Below are positions 1 to 9,063 of a stretch of DNA of 64,000 nt, piece by piece. The stretch is from DASUPK01 sp963801055 (GTDB lineage: Bacteria > Actinomycetota > Thermoleophilia > Solirubrobacterales > 70-9). The notes under the pieces are model-generated. The model saw nothing but the letters and a program-made list of their open reading frames with translations, was not told the DNA's origin and did not search any database. The stretch covers positions 558,001 to 622,000 of the forward strand of contig CAWDDE010000001.1 in assembly GCA_963801055.1 (NCBI GenBank). The letters run 5' to 3'. Within the stretch, counting starts at the first letter, position 1, and every line of letters begins with the position of its first letter. Made by a program: the position numbers and the translations under genes.

Positions 1-72
1 GGCTGGCGCAGCGTCGTCTCGACGCCTGATGGCGGCGAGGTCGCCTTCTGGCAGCCCAAGAACGGCCGCTGA
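1..72 (+). CDS. C-terminal end of a protein, possibly VOC/glyoxalase family (partial)
   Basis: The first 23 codons are open in frame 1 and end at TGA. The tail contains TPDGGEVAFWQPKNGR, which resembles the final strand of VOC-family (glyoxalase/bleomycin-resistance-like) proteins, where a DP-G-x-x-F-x-LWQP pattern is common. Only the last fragment lies in the window, so the family call is tentative and the start is outside. Confidence 0.4.
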   Translation, partial: GWRSVVSTPDGGEVAFWQPKNGR

Positions 73-165
73 GCCGCCCGCACACGAAGGCGCGGCCGCG
101 TATCGGGCTCGCGGACGGCTAGCGGTGGGGGAGGGGCCGCCATTCCGGCGGCCCCTCGCTCGGTA

Positions 166-582
166 CTAGGCGCCAGCCGAAACCGCGCCGATCTGCTCCA
201 TCAGCGCCGCCGAGTCGATCGTGCCCCAGTGCTCGGCTGCCTTGTCGTTCTCGAACCGGACGAAGTCGTAGTTCGAGACCTCGACCTTCTTGCCGCTGGC
301 GGGCATTCCCATGAAGTCACCCTGATGGGTGCCCCGAAACGTCGAGCGGACGGCAAGCCGGTCACCCTCGACGAGGATGTCCTCGGCCGTCGCCTCGAGA
401 TCGGGGAACGCTGCGCGGACCTGCCTGACGAAGTCGTGTAGGCCCGCGAGATCGGCGCCGGTGCCGGGAAGCGGATCATGATCGACGAAGTCCGCTGAGC
501 AGATCTCATCGATGACTTCCTCGTTCCCCTCGTTTATTACCTCGGAGAACCAGCGCTGGGCCATCGCCTTGTAATCGGCCAT
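166..582 (-). CDS. SnoaL-like ester cyclase / polyketide cyclase family protein
   Basis: 138 aa, starting MADYKAMAQRWFSEVINEG. The product has the NTF2-like cone fold signature of the SnoaL ester-cyclase group: the N-terminal helix, FVDHDPLPGTGADLAG, then the strand region with RSTFRGTHQGDFMGMPASGK that is typical of the ester cyclase subgroup. I chose the inner ATG because GGAGG lies about 8 bases upstream; an upstream in-frame ATG at 651 would add 23 atypical residues. Substrate unknown. It lacks the ALEAAGLRE tail found on the SnoaL arrays later in the window, so it belongs to a different subgroup. Confidence 0.8.
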   Translation of the reverse strand: MADYKAMAQRWFSEVINEGNEEVIDEICSADFVDHDPLPGTGADLAGLHDFVRQVRAAFPDLEATAEDILVEGDRLAVRSTFRGTHQGDFMGMPASGKKVEVSNYDFVRFENDKAAEHWGTIDSAALMEQIGAVSAGA

Positions 583-647
583 ATCTGTACCTCCAGAGTC
601 GAAGCGGTGTAGCCACGACCCTATCCTGGATCGCCGTGGCCGTGTGA

Positions 648-1046
648 TCAATCGGTGGAGGCAGGCCAGAAGATCGCGAAGGCCCCAAGCTGGCCGGCCC
701 TGCCCTTGATGGGGATCGCGCTGACCGCAATGAGGTGATCCTCGCCATCCGCCGCCGTGATCTTCATCTGGGCGTGCCCGGGCTCGCCGTCGCGAAGCGC
801 GATCGTCAGCGGCAGGTCCTCGACAGCGAGCTCACCGCCGCCGGGCTCGCGCGGGCGAAAGCGTGTGCCCCATTCCTGCTCCTGCATCGCCCCGGCCTGC
901 TCGAAGGGCAGCCCGAGGAGCTCCCCGGCGGTCTCGTTGTAGAAGAGCAGCGTGCCGGCCTCGTCGACCAGGAACGCCGCCGTCGACAGGCCCGCCATCA
1001 AGCTCCGTGCCTGGATCAGCTCGATCGGCCTCTGCGCAGCGGCCAC
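648..1046 (-). CDS. Single PAS-domain protein
   Basis: 132 aa made almost wholly of one PAS domain: the FLVDEAGTLLFYNETAGELLG segment is the PAS core with the usual N-x-x-A, and the C-terminal SAIPIKGRAGQLGAFAIFW matches the closing strands. No kinase, GGDEF or HTH output domain follows, so it may sense a ligand or redox state and act through a partner. Neighbouring genes give no clear partner. Confidence 0.75.
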   Translation of the reverse strand: MAAAQRPIELIQARSLMAGLSTAAFLVDEAGTLLFYNETAGELLGLPFEQAGAMQEQEWGTRFRPREPGGGELAVEDLPLTIALRDGEPGHAQMKITAADGEDHLIAVSAIPIKGRAGQLGAFAIFWPASTD

Positions 1047-1100
1047 AAACCCAGACTAGCCGGGTCCGAGCGGCTTTGAGCGCGCAGGCGACCCTGGCCC

Positions 1101-2357
1101 TCACCGAGGCCGGGTAACGGTTGCCGGCGCTGCTTCCATCGACGGCCGGGTCTCTCGGGGGTGAGCCTCGTACCAGCGCCCGTACCTGTCGGCCAGGGGT
1201 GCCGCGGTGATCCCGTGGAGGAGGATCGAGAGGCCAACGGTCAGATAGATCGCCAACAGGACGATCTGCTCGTGTGGCAGTTGGGAATCCTCGAGCACGA
1301 TCACAGCGAAGACGATCGACGCGAGCCCGCGGGGACCGAACCACCCCAGGAATCCGATGGTCGGTGGGCGCGCTCGAGTCCCCACCGTCGCGATGGCCAC
1401 CGGAACCATTCGCACGACCGTCAGGCTGAGTAGCGCGTAGAGGGCGAGGTCCAAGCTCAAGTGGCCGAGCGCCGGTCCAAGCAGGATTGCGCCAAAGATC
1501 AGGAAGGTGACGCCGTTGAGCACGCCTCCCACCTCGTCGACGAGACGATTGACCTCGGCCGGATCACGGCCGAGTACCCCGCCGAAGACTCCTCCGGCGA
1601 CGAAGGTCGCGATGAAGCCCGAGCCGTCCAGTCCCACCGCGATCCCGTAGGCCAACCCCGCACCAGCGGCGGGGATCACCTGCAGCCAGGCCCCCGTGAT
1701 CAGGTTTCGGCGCCCTCCGTAACGGATGATCGCGGCGATCAGCAACCCGGCGGCCACGCCGCCGAGGATCCCGTAGCCGATCTCCTCCACGACGAGCGTC
1801 GCGGCGCTTCGGCCACCCGTGAGCTCGGAGTGAACGTCCGCAGCCGCCACCGCGATGAACAGCAGTGGCACGCAGATCCCGTCGTTGAGACCGCTCTCCA
1901 CGTTCAGCCCCTGCCGGATGGGTGCCGGCACGCGTGGGTCTGTGACCACCGCCTGTCCGAGCGCGGCATCGGTCGGCGCCAACACCACCCCGATGATCAG
2001 CGCTTCCTCGAGGCTGAGCTGCCCGAAGATCGCCGCCGCTGCCAGAGCGCCGAGAAGGATCGTGAGCGGCAGCCCGATCCCAAGCAGCCGCCCCGGGATG
2101 TTCGCCTCGCGTCCCAGCTGTCTCAGATTGATCCGCGAGGCATCGGAGAAGAGCACGAGCGCCAAGGTGGCCTCGGCGAGGGCCCGCACCGTCGAGCTGG
2201 TGGTCGCCAGGTCGAGCTCGTCGAGCACCCTCGGACCGACTAGCAAGCCGATGGCGACGAAGAGGATCGCCGGCGTCACCGGCGTGCCGGCGATGCGTCC
2301 GGATACCGACGCGACCGCAAGGACCGCAAGCGCAACGATCGCCAGCGACCACTCCAT
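1101..2357 (-). CDS. Cation:proton antiporter, CPA family (NhaP/Kef-like membrane domain)
   Basis: 418 aa with about 12 hydrophobic segments. The N-terminus ATPAILFVAIGLLVGP-like stretch and the central VLAPTDAALGQAVV are the Na+/H+ exchanger hallmarks (the LAPTDA segment carries the ion-binding Asp). No C-terminal TrkA or cytoplasmic domain follows. Probably exchanges Na+ or K+ for H+ at the cytoplasmic membrane. It lies 51 bp downstream of the SulP gene on the same strand and may be cotranscribed with it. Confidence 0.85.
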   Translation of the reverse strand: MEWSLAIVALAVLAVASVSGRIAGTPVTPAILFVAIGLLVGPRVLDELDLATTSSTVRALAEATLALVLFSDASRINLRQLGREANIPGRLLGIGLPLTILLGALAAAAIFGQLSLEEALIIGVVLAPTDAALGQAVVTDPRVPAPIRQGLNVESGLNDGICVPLLFIAVAAADVHSELTGGRSAATLVVEEIGYGILGGVAAGLLIAAIIRYGGRRNLITGAWLQVIPAAGAGLAYGIAVGLDGSGFIATFVAGGVFGGVLGRDPAEVNRLVDEVGGVLNGVTFLIFGAILLGPALGHLSLDLALYALLSLTVVRMVPVAIATVGTRARPPTIGFLGWFGPRGLASIVFAVIVLEDSQLPHEQIVLLAIYLTVGLSILLHGITAAPLADRYGRWYEAHPRETRPSMEAAPATVTRPR

Positions 2358-2408
2358 TCAAGGGCTCCCGCGTTCGAGGTTCAGGGTGCGGATCGCAGCA
2401 GGAGGAGC

Positions 2409-4130
2409 CTATCTCGGGGTCCGAGGCTCCTCGGAGCGCGGGTTTGCAGGGGGAGAGACGACCTGCTTCACAGCCTGGTCGACAGTGGGATATGCGGCAT
2501 CAAGAATCGAATCGCCTGGAGCGGCGTGGATGACATCGCGAACCTGACCGACGTTTCGGGCGATCACCACCCGGACGCCATCGGCCCCCAGTTCTCGCGC
2601 CACCTGGTCGAGGACCTGGGCCGCCGTCACATCGATATAGGGGACCGTCTCCGCGTCGATGACGATTGTGTGAACGTCGGCGCGTTTCGCCGTGCCGCGG
2701 ATCTCACGCGCAACCGGCTCGGCATTGGCGAAGAACAGCCCGCCCTCGATCCTCAGCACCGCGATTCCTTCGATACGCCGGTTCTCCGGATGCCGATCGA
2801 GATCCGAGAAGTGACCACTTGGGCCGGGGACTCTCCCGAGCTCTGTCACCGGCGGCCGCGAGGCACGGTAGAGGAGTAGGAGGAGCGAAATCAGCACTCC
2901 GATGAACAGCCCAGCCAGAATTCCGAAGATCATCACCCCAAGCATCGCGGCGACCGCTGCAATGAAGTCCGCCCGAGCCGCAAATCCGTAGGCTCGGCCG
3001 AGCCGGACGCTGTAGACCCGATAGAAGTCGCGCAGCGCCGAGAAGTCGATCAGGTCGATCAGGGCGACGATCACAACGGCCGCCAGGGTCGCCACGGGCA
3101 GGCTCTCGAAAAAGCCCGTGACAAAGAGCAAGGTGAGCGTCGTCAGACCGGCGGCGATCAGCCCGACGAGTTGGGTCCGCCCACCGGCGGTGCTGTTCAC
3201 CGCCGTCTTGGACAGGCTCCCGTTGACCGCGAACCCACCGGATATCCCAGCGCCGAGGTTCGCAACGCCGAGGCCAACCAGCTCACGGTTCGGGTCGATC
3301 TCCCGGTTCTCCCGTTGGGCATAGGTCTTGGCGGTCCCCAGGCTCTCCGCAAAACCGACCAGCATCACCCCCAAAGCTGCGGCTGCCAGACCCCCGAAGC
3401 GGTCGAGGCTGACGTCCGGGACAGACAGCGAAGGGAGGCCAGGGTCGATGGAGCCGACGATCGCCACCCCGTGGGCGCCGAGGTCGAAGAGCTCAACGGC
3501 GCCGACTCCCAGGACCACGGCCGCCAGCGGCCCTGGGATCGCCGGTGCCACGCGAGGAAGCCCGAACAGCACGGCGAGCGACCCAAGCCCGACCAGGAGC
3601 GTGAGGCCATCGGTCTGATCGAGGTTGCTGAGAAAGTCCCAGGCCCTCTCGAAGAAGTGACCGTGGCCGGTTTCGACTCCGAACAGCCTCGGGATCTGGC
3701 CGACGATGACTGTCAGCGACAAGCCGATGATGAACCCCTTGAGCACGGGTTCGGAGACGAAGCTCGCCAGAAACCCGAGGCGCAAGACGCCGGCGATCGA
3801 CGCGGCGAGTCCGACGCAGATGGCGAGCGCGGCCGTGGTCGCAAGGAACTGCCCGCCGCTCCCTGAAACGGCGTTCCCAACAATCGCAGCCGACAGCGCC
3901 GCCGCGGCGGCGGATGGCCCGGTGATCAGTTGCCGCGAGCTGCCTAGGGCCGCGTAGAGAACCAAGGCCGCCGGCGCCGCATAGAGGCCGACGACGGGCG
4001 GGACGCCAGCAATCGTCGCGTAGGCCAGCGCCGAGGGCACGAGCACGGCCCAGACCGTCAGCCCGGCAACCAAGTCCCTGCGAACCCAGTCGCGCTGGTA
4101 ATTCCTCAGCGATGGAAACAAGTGGCTCAC
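2409..4130 (-). CDS. SulP-family inorganic anion transporter with STAS domain
   Basis: 573 aa. Residues 1-400 form the SulP membrane domain; the start is LRNYQRDWVRRDLVAGLTVW and ALAYATIAGVPPVVGLYAA follows, both diagnostic. Residues about 430-560 form a cytoplasmic STAS domain (GIAVLRIEGGLFFANAE, then VIDAETVPYIDVTAAQVL). Substrate may be sulfate or bicarbonate/carboxylate; the sequence does not settle it. It diverges from the antiporter at 4280, with a 149-bp shared upstream region. Confidence 0.9.
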   Translation of the reverse strand: MSHLFPSLRNYQRDWVRRDLVAGLTVWAVLVPSALAYATIAGVPPVVGLYAAPAALVLYAALGSSRQLITGPSAAAAALSAAIVGNAVSGSGGQFLATTAALAICVGLAASIAGVLRLGFLASFVSEPVLKGFIIGLSLTVIVGQIPRLFGVETGHGHFFERAWDFLSNLDQTDGLTLLVGLGSLAVLFGLPRVAPAIPGPLAAVVLGVGAVELFDLGAHGVAIVGSIDPGLPSLSVPDVSLDRFGGLAAAALGVMLVGFAESLGTAKTYAQRENREIDPNRELVGLGVANLGAGISGGFAVNGSLSKTAVNSTAGGRTQLVGLIAAGLTTLTLLFVTGFFESLPVATLAAVVIVALIDLIDFSALRDFYRVYSVRLGRAYGFAARADFIAAVAAMLGVMIFGILAGLFIGVLISLLLLLYRASRPPVTELGRVPGPSGHFSDLDRHPENRRIEGIAVLRIEGGLFFANAEPVAREIRGTAKRADVHTIVIDAETVPYIDVTAAQVLDQVARELGADGVRVVIARNVGQVRDVIHAAPGDSILDAAYPTVDQAVKQVVSPPANPRSEEPRTPR

Positions 4131-4279
4131 AGAGCCTTACCGGCGGTAGCCAACCTACCCTCCCGCCGCCCTGCGGACAAGTACGAGGGGATCTCCGCCG
4201 GGTGTTGCCCCATGCTGGCGCGCGCGGCCGAGCCGGCCCGCCGATCGGCATGTAGGGCAAGCCTGGAATGGTTTAGGCC

Positions 4280-5776
4280 GTGAGCGACGCCAACCTGATC
4301 CTGATCGTCGGCGGCCTATTGATCGCGGGCCTGCTCGCTTCGCTTGCCGCCGGACGACTGCGGGTGCCGGGTCTGGTCCTGTTCCTGGCCATCGGGATGG
4401 CGATCGGCTCTGACGGCACCGGCTGGATTGATTTCGCCGACTACGAGTTAGCTCGCACGATCGGGGTAATCGCCTTGGCGCTGATCCTGTTCGAGGGCGG
4501 CCTCAGCGTGGGATTCGGCGAGATCCGACCCGTGTTAGGTGCGTCCCTGGCCCTCGCGATTCCCGGAACGCTGGTGACCGCCGCCATTACCGGCATTGCG
4601 GCTACGTGGCTATTCGGGCTGTCGCTGCTGGAGGGAATGCTGCTCGGCTCGATCGTCTCCGCCACCGACGGCGCAGCGATCTTCGGCCTGATCCGCCACT
4701 CGCGCCTGCGTCGCCGCGTTGCCCGGACCCTGGAGGGGGAGACGGGTCTGAACGACCCGGTCGCGGTCCTTCTCGTGGTCGGACTGATCGACTGGATACA
4801 GCTACCCGACTACGGGCTCGGAGACATGACGCTGCTGCTCCTGCGGCAACTTGCCATCGGTCTAACGGTCGGTGTCTCTGTCGGCTGGCTCGCCGTGCAC
4901 GGCCTGCGTCGCGCGTGGCTCGGCAGCGAGGCGGGCTACGTGATCGGAACGATCGGAGCGGCAGCGGTTGCGTTTGGTGCGGCGAGCAGCCTGCACGGCT
5001 CGGGATTCCTGGCCGTCTACCTCGCCGGCCTGCTGCTCGGCAGCGTGCCAATCCCGGCGAAGCGGGCCGTCACCGTCTTTCATCAGGGCCTTGCCCTCGT
5101 GGCGCAGGTGACGATGTTCGTAGTCCTCGGTCTGTTGGTGTTCCCATCCCAGCTCGGGGACGTCGCGCTCGAAGGCACGGTCCTCGCACTGGTGCTTGTC
5201 TTCCTCGCGAGGCCGATCGCGACAGTCTTCACCACTGCGCTGGCCCGATTCACCTTCCGAGAGCAGTCCGTGCTCGCATGGGCTGGCCTGCGCGGGGCCG
5301 TCCCAGTCGTGCTCGCGACGTTTCCCGTGATCGACGGCGTTCCCGACAGCCTCGACTTCTTCAACATCGTCTTCTTTGCGGTTCTGCTCTCGACACTCCT
5401 GCAGGGCGCCACCTTCGAGCCCTTTGCCCAGGCGCTCGGGGTGACCACGGTTGAAGGTCCAGAGGTGCTTCCCGCCCGAGGTGCTCATCCCGGGTCTCAG
5501 ATCCTCACCGTCAGACCATGGCGACATGCTGATGGCGATCAGGCGTTCCCGAGACGAGTCTTGGGAACGCCGGTGCGGGAACAGCTGCTCGCTCGGTTGG
5601 ATTGCCCCGGCGCATTGGTGACGCTCGAAGATGGCCGCTATGCCTTCACGGGCCCCCTCGTTGGGGTCGGCCCAGCAAGCGCCTTGCAGGCTGAAGCCCG
5701 CCGGAAGCTCGCTCATGCCGGCTCCGATACTGAGCGCGCCTGGTGGCGAGACGTGATTGGAGAGCTGGCCCGCTGA
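4280..5776 (+). CDS. Potassium/sodium:proton antiporter, CPA1 family (NhaP2/CvrA-like)
   Basis: 498 aa from a GTG start. About 12 membrane segments span residues 1-385, with FEGGLSVGFGEIRP, SIVSATDGAAIF and LEGETGLNDPVAVLL, the motifs of the NhaP2 (CvrA) group. The last ~100 residues are a soluble tail, less like TrkA-C than in typical NhaP2, so regulation may differ. This is the second antiporter within 4 kb, placed directly ahead of the hydrogenase operon with a 68-bp gap. Confidence 0.85.
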   Translation: MSDANLILIVGGLLIAGLLASLAAGRLRVPGLVLFLAIGMAIGSDGTGWIDFADYELARTIGVIALALILFEGGLSVGFGEIRPVLGASLALAIPGTLVTAAITGIAATWLFGLSLLEGMLLGSIVSATDGAAIFGLIRHSRLRRRVARTLEGETGLNDPVAVLLVVGLIDWIQLPDYGLGDMTLLLLRQLAIGLTVGVSVGWLAVHGLRRAWLGSEAGYVIGTIGAAAVAFGAASSLHGSGFLAVYLAGLLLGSVPIPAKRAVTVFHQGLALVAQVTMFVVLGLLVFPSQLGDVALEGTVLALVLVFLARPIATVFTTALARFTFREQSVLAWAGLRGAVPVVLATFPVIDGVPDSLDFFNIVFFAVLLSTLLQGATFEPFAQALGVTTVEGPEVLPARGAHPGSQILTVRPWRHADGDQAFPRRVLGTPVREQLLARLDCPGALVTLEDGRYAFTGPLVGVGPASALQAEARRKLAHAGSDTERAWWRDVIGELAR

Positions 5777-5844
5777 TGCTGCCCGAGAGAATGCATGGCT
5801 GCTCCACCGAGCGGGTGAGATCGCCATAAGATGGCCGATCCCCG

Positions 5845-7003
5845 GTGGCTGCCCCGTCCGTAATCTCGCGCTCAGCGCTCGACGAGCTCATCTCCGAGCT
5901 GGGTCGCCGGGGCTTCACTGTGATCGGCCCGAGGGTTCGCGACCGGGCGATCCTCTACGAGGAGATCTCTTCGACCGCCGACTTGCCGGAGGGGCTCACC
6001 GATGAGCAGGAGGGGGGCAGCTACCGGCTGGTCGAGCGCGAGGACCGCTCACTGTTCGCCTACAACGTCGGGCCCAACTCCTGGAAGAGCCATCTCTTTC
6101 CCTCAACGCTGACCCTCTGGAGGGGCCGGAAGGGTGCGGATGGAGAGATCAGCTTCAAACCGGAAGAGCAGCAAGTCCCCCGCTACGCATTCATCGGGGT
6201 GCGTTCCTGCGACCTGGCGGCGATCGGCGTTCAGGACAAGGTCTTCATCGGCAACGGCTACACCGACGCCGACTACGAGGCGCGGCGGCGTGACGCCTTC
6301 ATCGTCGCCGTCAACTGCTCGAAGGCCGGAAACACCTGCTTCTGCGTCTCGATGGATACAGGCCCGAAGGCCGAGAGCGGATTCGACCTGGCTCTGACCG
6401 AGCTGGTCGATGAGGACGGTCATCGCTTCCTGGTTGAGGTTGGCAGCGAGGAGGGCGCCGAGCTCCTCTCGATGATCGATTCTGAGGCGGCGACAGAGGC
6501 CGACCGGAGCCGGGCCGGCGAGGTCTCGGAGGAATGTGCCTCGCAGATGGGCCGCGAGCTAGAGACCGACGGGATCAAGGAGCTGCTCTACCGCAACATG
6601 GAGCACCCCCGCTGGGACGAGGTCTCCGAGCGTTGCCTCACTTGCGGCAACTGCACCCTGGTCTGCCCGACCTGCTTCTGCCACACCGTCGAGGACGTCA
6701 CCGACCTCGCTGGGCGAGGAGGCCGAGCGGGTGCGACTGCTTGACTCCTGCTTCACGCTCGACCACTCCTACATCCACGGTGGCAGCGTCCGCAACTCGG
6801 CGCGCTCGCGGTACCGCCAATGGATGACTCACAAGCTCGCCACCTGGATCGACCAGTTCGGGACCTCCGGCTGCGTCGGCTGTGGCCGCTGCATCACCTG
6901 GTGCCCGGTGGCGATCGACATCACCGAGGAGGCGGCGGCGATCCGCGCGACTGATCTCGGTCCGGACCCGGGAGAGGGAAGGGGGATCAGTGCAGACCAT
7001 TGA
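5845..7003 (+). CDS. hydB: [NiFe]-hydrogenase (sulfhydrogenase) beta subunit, 4Fe-4S protein, frameshifted
   Basis: Electron-transfer subunit carrying two ferredoxin-type clusters. The first motif, CLTCGNCTLVCPTCFC, is in frame 1 near 6640-6690. The second, CVGCGRCITWCPV, is in frame 2 near 6870-6905. The join is at a GGG run at about 6712-6714: removing one G gives the family-typical DLAGEEAERVRLLDSCFTLD continuation. As written, the upstream frame ends at 6744. GTG start. It is first in the beta-(cNMP)-gamma-delta-alpha order of archaeal sulfhydrogenase operons. The frameshift is more likely a sequence error than decay, because both halves are intact and the operon is otherwise complete. 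Confidence 0.85.
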
Positions 7004-7454
7004 GCAGCTGCTCGCCGAAGCGGCCGCCTTCAACGGGATGTCCCAGTCCCAGCTTTCCCTGATCGGCGGCTGCGCGCAGAACAGGGTTTTCGAGGACGGC
7101 GAGTACCTGATGCAGGAGGGCGAAGCGGCGGACAGCTTCTACGTCATACGCCTGGGCAGAGTCGCGCTCGAGATCTTCGTTCCGCAGCGGGGAGCCGTGA
7201 CCATCGAGACGATCGACGAGGGCGGCCTCGTCGGTTGGTCGTGGCTCGTGCCTCCCTTCCACGTGCACCTGGACGCCCGTGCGCTCGGCTCGGTGCACGT
7301 CGTCGCTTTTGATGCGGCCTGCCTGCGCGGCAAGGCCGACGCAGACCCCGAATTGGGGTACGAGCTGATGCGTCGCTTCATCCCGGTGATCGTCGAGCGC
7401 CTCCAGGCGACCCGGGTCCAGATGCTCGACATCTACGGAAACGTGGCGAGCTAA
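6990..7454 (+). CDS. Cyclic-nucleotide-binding (CRP-like sensor) domain protein in hydrogenase operon
   Basis: 154 aa from GTG at 6990, overlapping the hydB stop by 14 bp, with a GAGGGAAGGGG ribosome site just ahead. Residues 15-135 form a cNMP-binding beta barrel (FEDGEYLMQEGEAADSFYVI, GRVALEIF, GGLVGWSWL). There is no helix-turn-helix, so it is probably not a DNA-binding CRP; it may instead gate or sense redox on the hydrogenase. An open frame reaches upstream to 6882 but reads as arginine-rich shadow. Confidence 0.85.
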   Translation: MQTIEQLLAEAAAFNGMSQSQLSLIGGCAQNRVFEDGEYLMQEGEAADSFYVIRLGRVALEIFVPQRGAVTIETIDEGGLVGWSWLVPPFHVHLDARALGSVHVVAFDAACLRGKADADPELGYELMRRFIPVIVERLQATRVQMLDIYGNVAS

Positions 7455-7459
7455 GCGCG

Positions 7460-8284
7460 ATGGTTGCCGACACAATGCTGCCGAGCTCGTATGTGGTCAC
7501 GGACAAGCGCCAAGAGCTGAGCGACACCTGGACCCTCGAGCTCGAGCCGACTGGCCCGGACGGCGTCGGTGAGTTCCGGCCGGGCCAGTTTTCGATGCTC
7601 TACGCCTTTGGAGCGGGGGAGGTGCCGATATCGGTCAGCTCGATCAACGGTGGCGGCCCGCTGGTCCAGACGGTCCGCGCGGTCGGGGCCGCCACCCGGG
7701 CGATCTGCTCGTGCGAGCCAGGCGACGAGCTGGGCGTGCGTGGTCCTTTCGGCAACAGCTGGCCGCTCGAGGAGGCCGAGGGCGGGGATGTGGTGGTGGT
7801 CACCGGCGGGATTGGTCTGGCGCCGCTTCGACCCGCCATCGAGCACCTGATCGCCAAGCGCGACAGCTACCGGGCGGTGGCGCTGCTCTACGGCGCCCGG
7901 TCGCCCGACGAGATGCTGTTCTTCGCCGAACTCCAGGGCTGGCGCGAGGCGGGGATCGACGTCAAGTACACGGTCGACACAGCGGCCGGGAAGTGGGACG
8001 GGCGCGTCGGGCTGGTCACCAAGCTGGTTCCGATCACCGGCTTCGAGGGAGCGCGGACGACCGCGATGATCTGCGGGCCGGAGGTGATGATGCGGTTCGT
8101 ATCCACCGCACTCGAGGACCGTGGGGTCCCCGCCGAGAGCATCCACGTCTCGCTTGAGCGCAACATGAAGTGTGCAACCGGCCATTGCGGCCACTGCCAG
8201 CTCGCCCATCGCTTCGTCTGCAAGGACGGCCCCGTCTTCCCGGTCGGACGGATCCGCACGCTCTTGCGGGTGAGGGAGCTGTGA
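7460..8284 (+). CDS. hydG: [NiFe]-hydrogenase gamma subunit, FAD/NAD(P)-binding reductase
   Basis: 274 aa. A ferredoxin-NADP reductase fold: FAD-binding barrel with RPGQFSMLYAFG and VPISVSS, nucleotide-binding VVTGGIGLAPLRPAIEHL, GARSPDEMLF and ICGPEVMMRF, then a C-terminal Cys cluster CATGHCGHCQ with a later Cys in HRFVCKDGP, as in sulfhydrogenase gamma and dihydroorotate dehydrogenase PyrK-type subunits (2Fe-2S). It passes electrons between the Fe-S chain and NAD(P). Its stop overlaps the next start (GTGA). Confidence 0.92.
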   Translation: MVADTMLPSSYVVTDKRQELSDTWTLELEPTGPDGVGEFRPGQFSMLYAFGAGEVPISVSSINGGGPLVQTVRAVGAATRAICSCEPGDELGVRGPFGNSWPLEEAEGGDVVVVTGGIGLAPLRPAIEHLIAKRDSYRAVALLYGARSPDEMLFFAELQGWREAGIDVKYTVDTAAGKWDGRVGLVTKLVPITGFEGARTTAMICGPEVMMRFVSTALEDRGVPAESIHVSLERNMKCATGHCGHCQLAHRFVCKDGPVFPVGRIRTLLRVREL

Positions 8285-9063
8285 CTGGAGAGCGCCCCAA
8301 GCTTGCGGTCTGGAAGTTCGCCTCCTGTGACGGTTGTCAGCTGTCGCTGCTCGACTTCGAGCGCGAGCTCGTTTCCCTGCCCGATCAGATCGAGGTGGCC
8401 TACTTCCTCGAGGCGACCCGCGGCACGGTCGAGGGTCCATACGATCTCTCGTTGGTCGAGGGCTCGATCACCACTCCCGAGGACGCGGAGCGGATCAAGG
8501 CGGTCCGCGACAAGTCGCGGCGACTGGTGACGATCGGCGCCTGTGCGACCTCGGGCGGAATTCAGGCCCTGAGGAACTTCGCCGACGTGGAGGACTTCAT
8601 GTCGGTCGTCTACGCCTCGCCCGAGTACATCTCGACGCTGGAGACGTCGACTCCGATCTCCGCCAACGTCCATGTCGACTTCGAGCTCCAGGGCTGCCCC
8701 GTCAACCGCCACCAGCTGCTCGAGGTGATCAGCGCCTTCCTCAACGAGCGCAAGCCGGCAGTCGCGAACCACAGCGTCTGCGTCGAGTGCAAGCGCGCCG
8801 GGAACGTCTGCGTGATGGTCGCCCACGGCACGCCCTGCCTCGGTCCCGTCACCCACTCCGGCTGCGGCGCGCTCTGCCCGAGCTACGACCGCGGCTGCTA
8901 TGGCTGCTTCGGGCCGATGGAGTCCCCGAACGCCCCCTCGCTCTCGGGCTGGTTCGAGGGGCTCGGCATGGACGAGGTCGACGTGGTCCGCGTCTACCGC
9001 ACCTTCCACACAGCCCGGGAGCCGTTCCGAGAGGAGAGCGAGAGGCTGGAGGCCGATGGCTGA
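8281..9063 (+). CDS. hydD: [NiFe]-hydrogenase delta (small) subunit, Fe-S relay
   Basis: 260 aa from the GTG that overlaps the hydG stop; a longer upstream extension is shadow. Cluster-binding motifs are clear: SCDGCQLSLL (proximal cluster), GACATSGGIQ, LQGCPVNRHQ, and the ferredoxin-like group CVECKRAGNVC, CLGPVTHSGCGALCP and CYGCFGP. No Tat signal or membrane anchor, consistent with a soluble cytosolic group 3 enzyme. The final 8 bp overlap the start of the large subunit. Confidence 0.93.
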   Translation: MTGERPKLAVWKFASCDGCQLSLLDFERELVSLPDQIEVAYFLEATRGTVEGPYDLSLVEGSITTPEDAERIKAVRDKSRRLVTIGACATSGGIQALRNFADVEDFMSVVYASPEYISTLETSTPISANVHVDFELQGCPVNRHQLLEVISAFLNERKPAVANHSVCVECKRAGNVCVMVAHGTPCLGPVTHSGCGALCPSYDRGCYGCFGPMESPNAPSLSGWFEGLGMDEVDVVRVYRTFHTAREPFREESERLEADG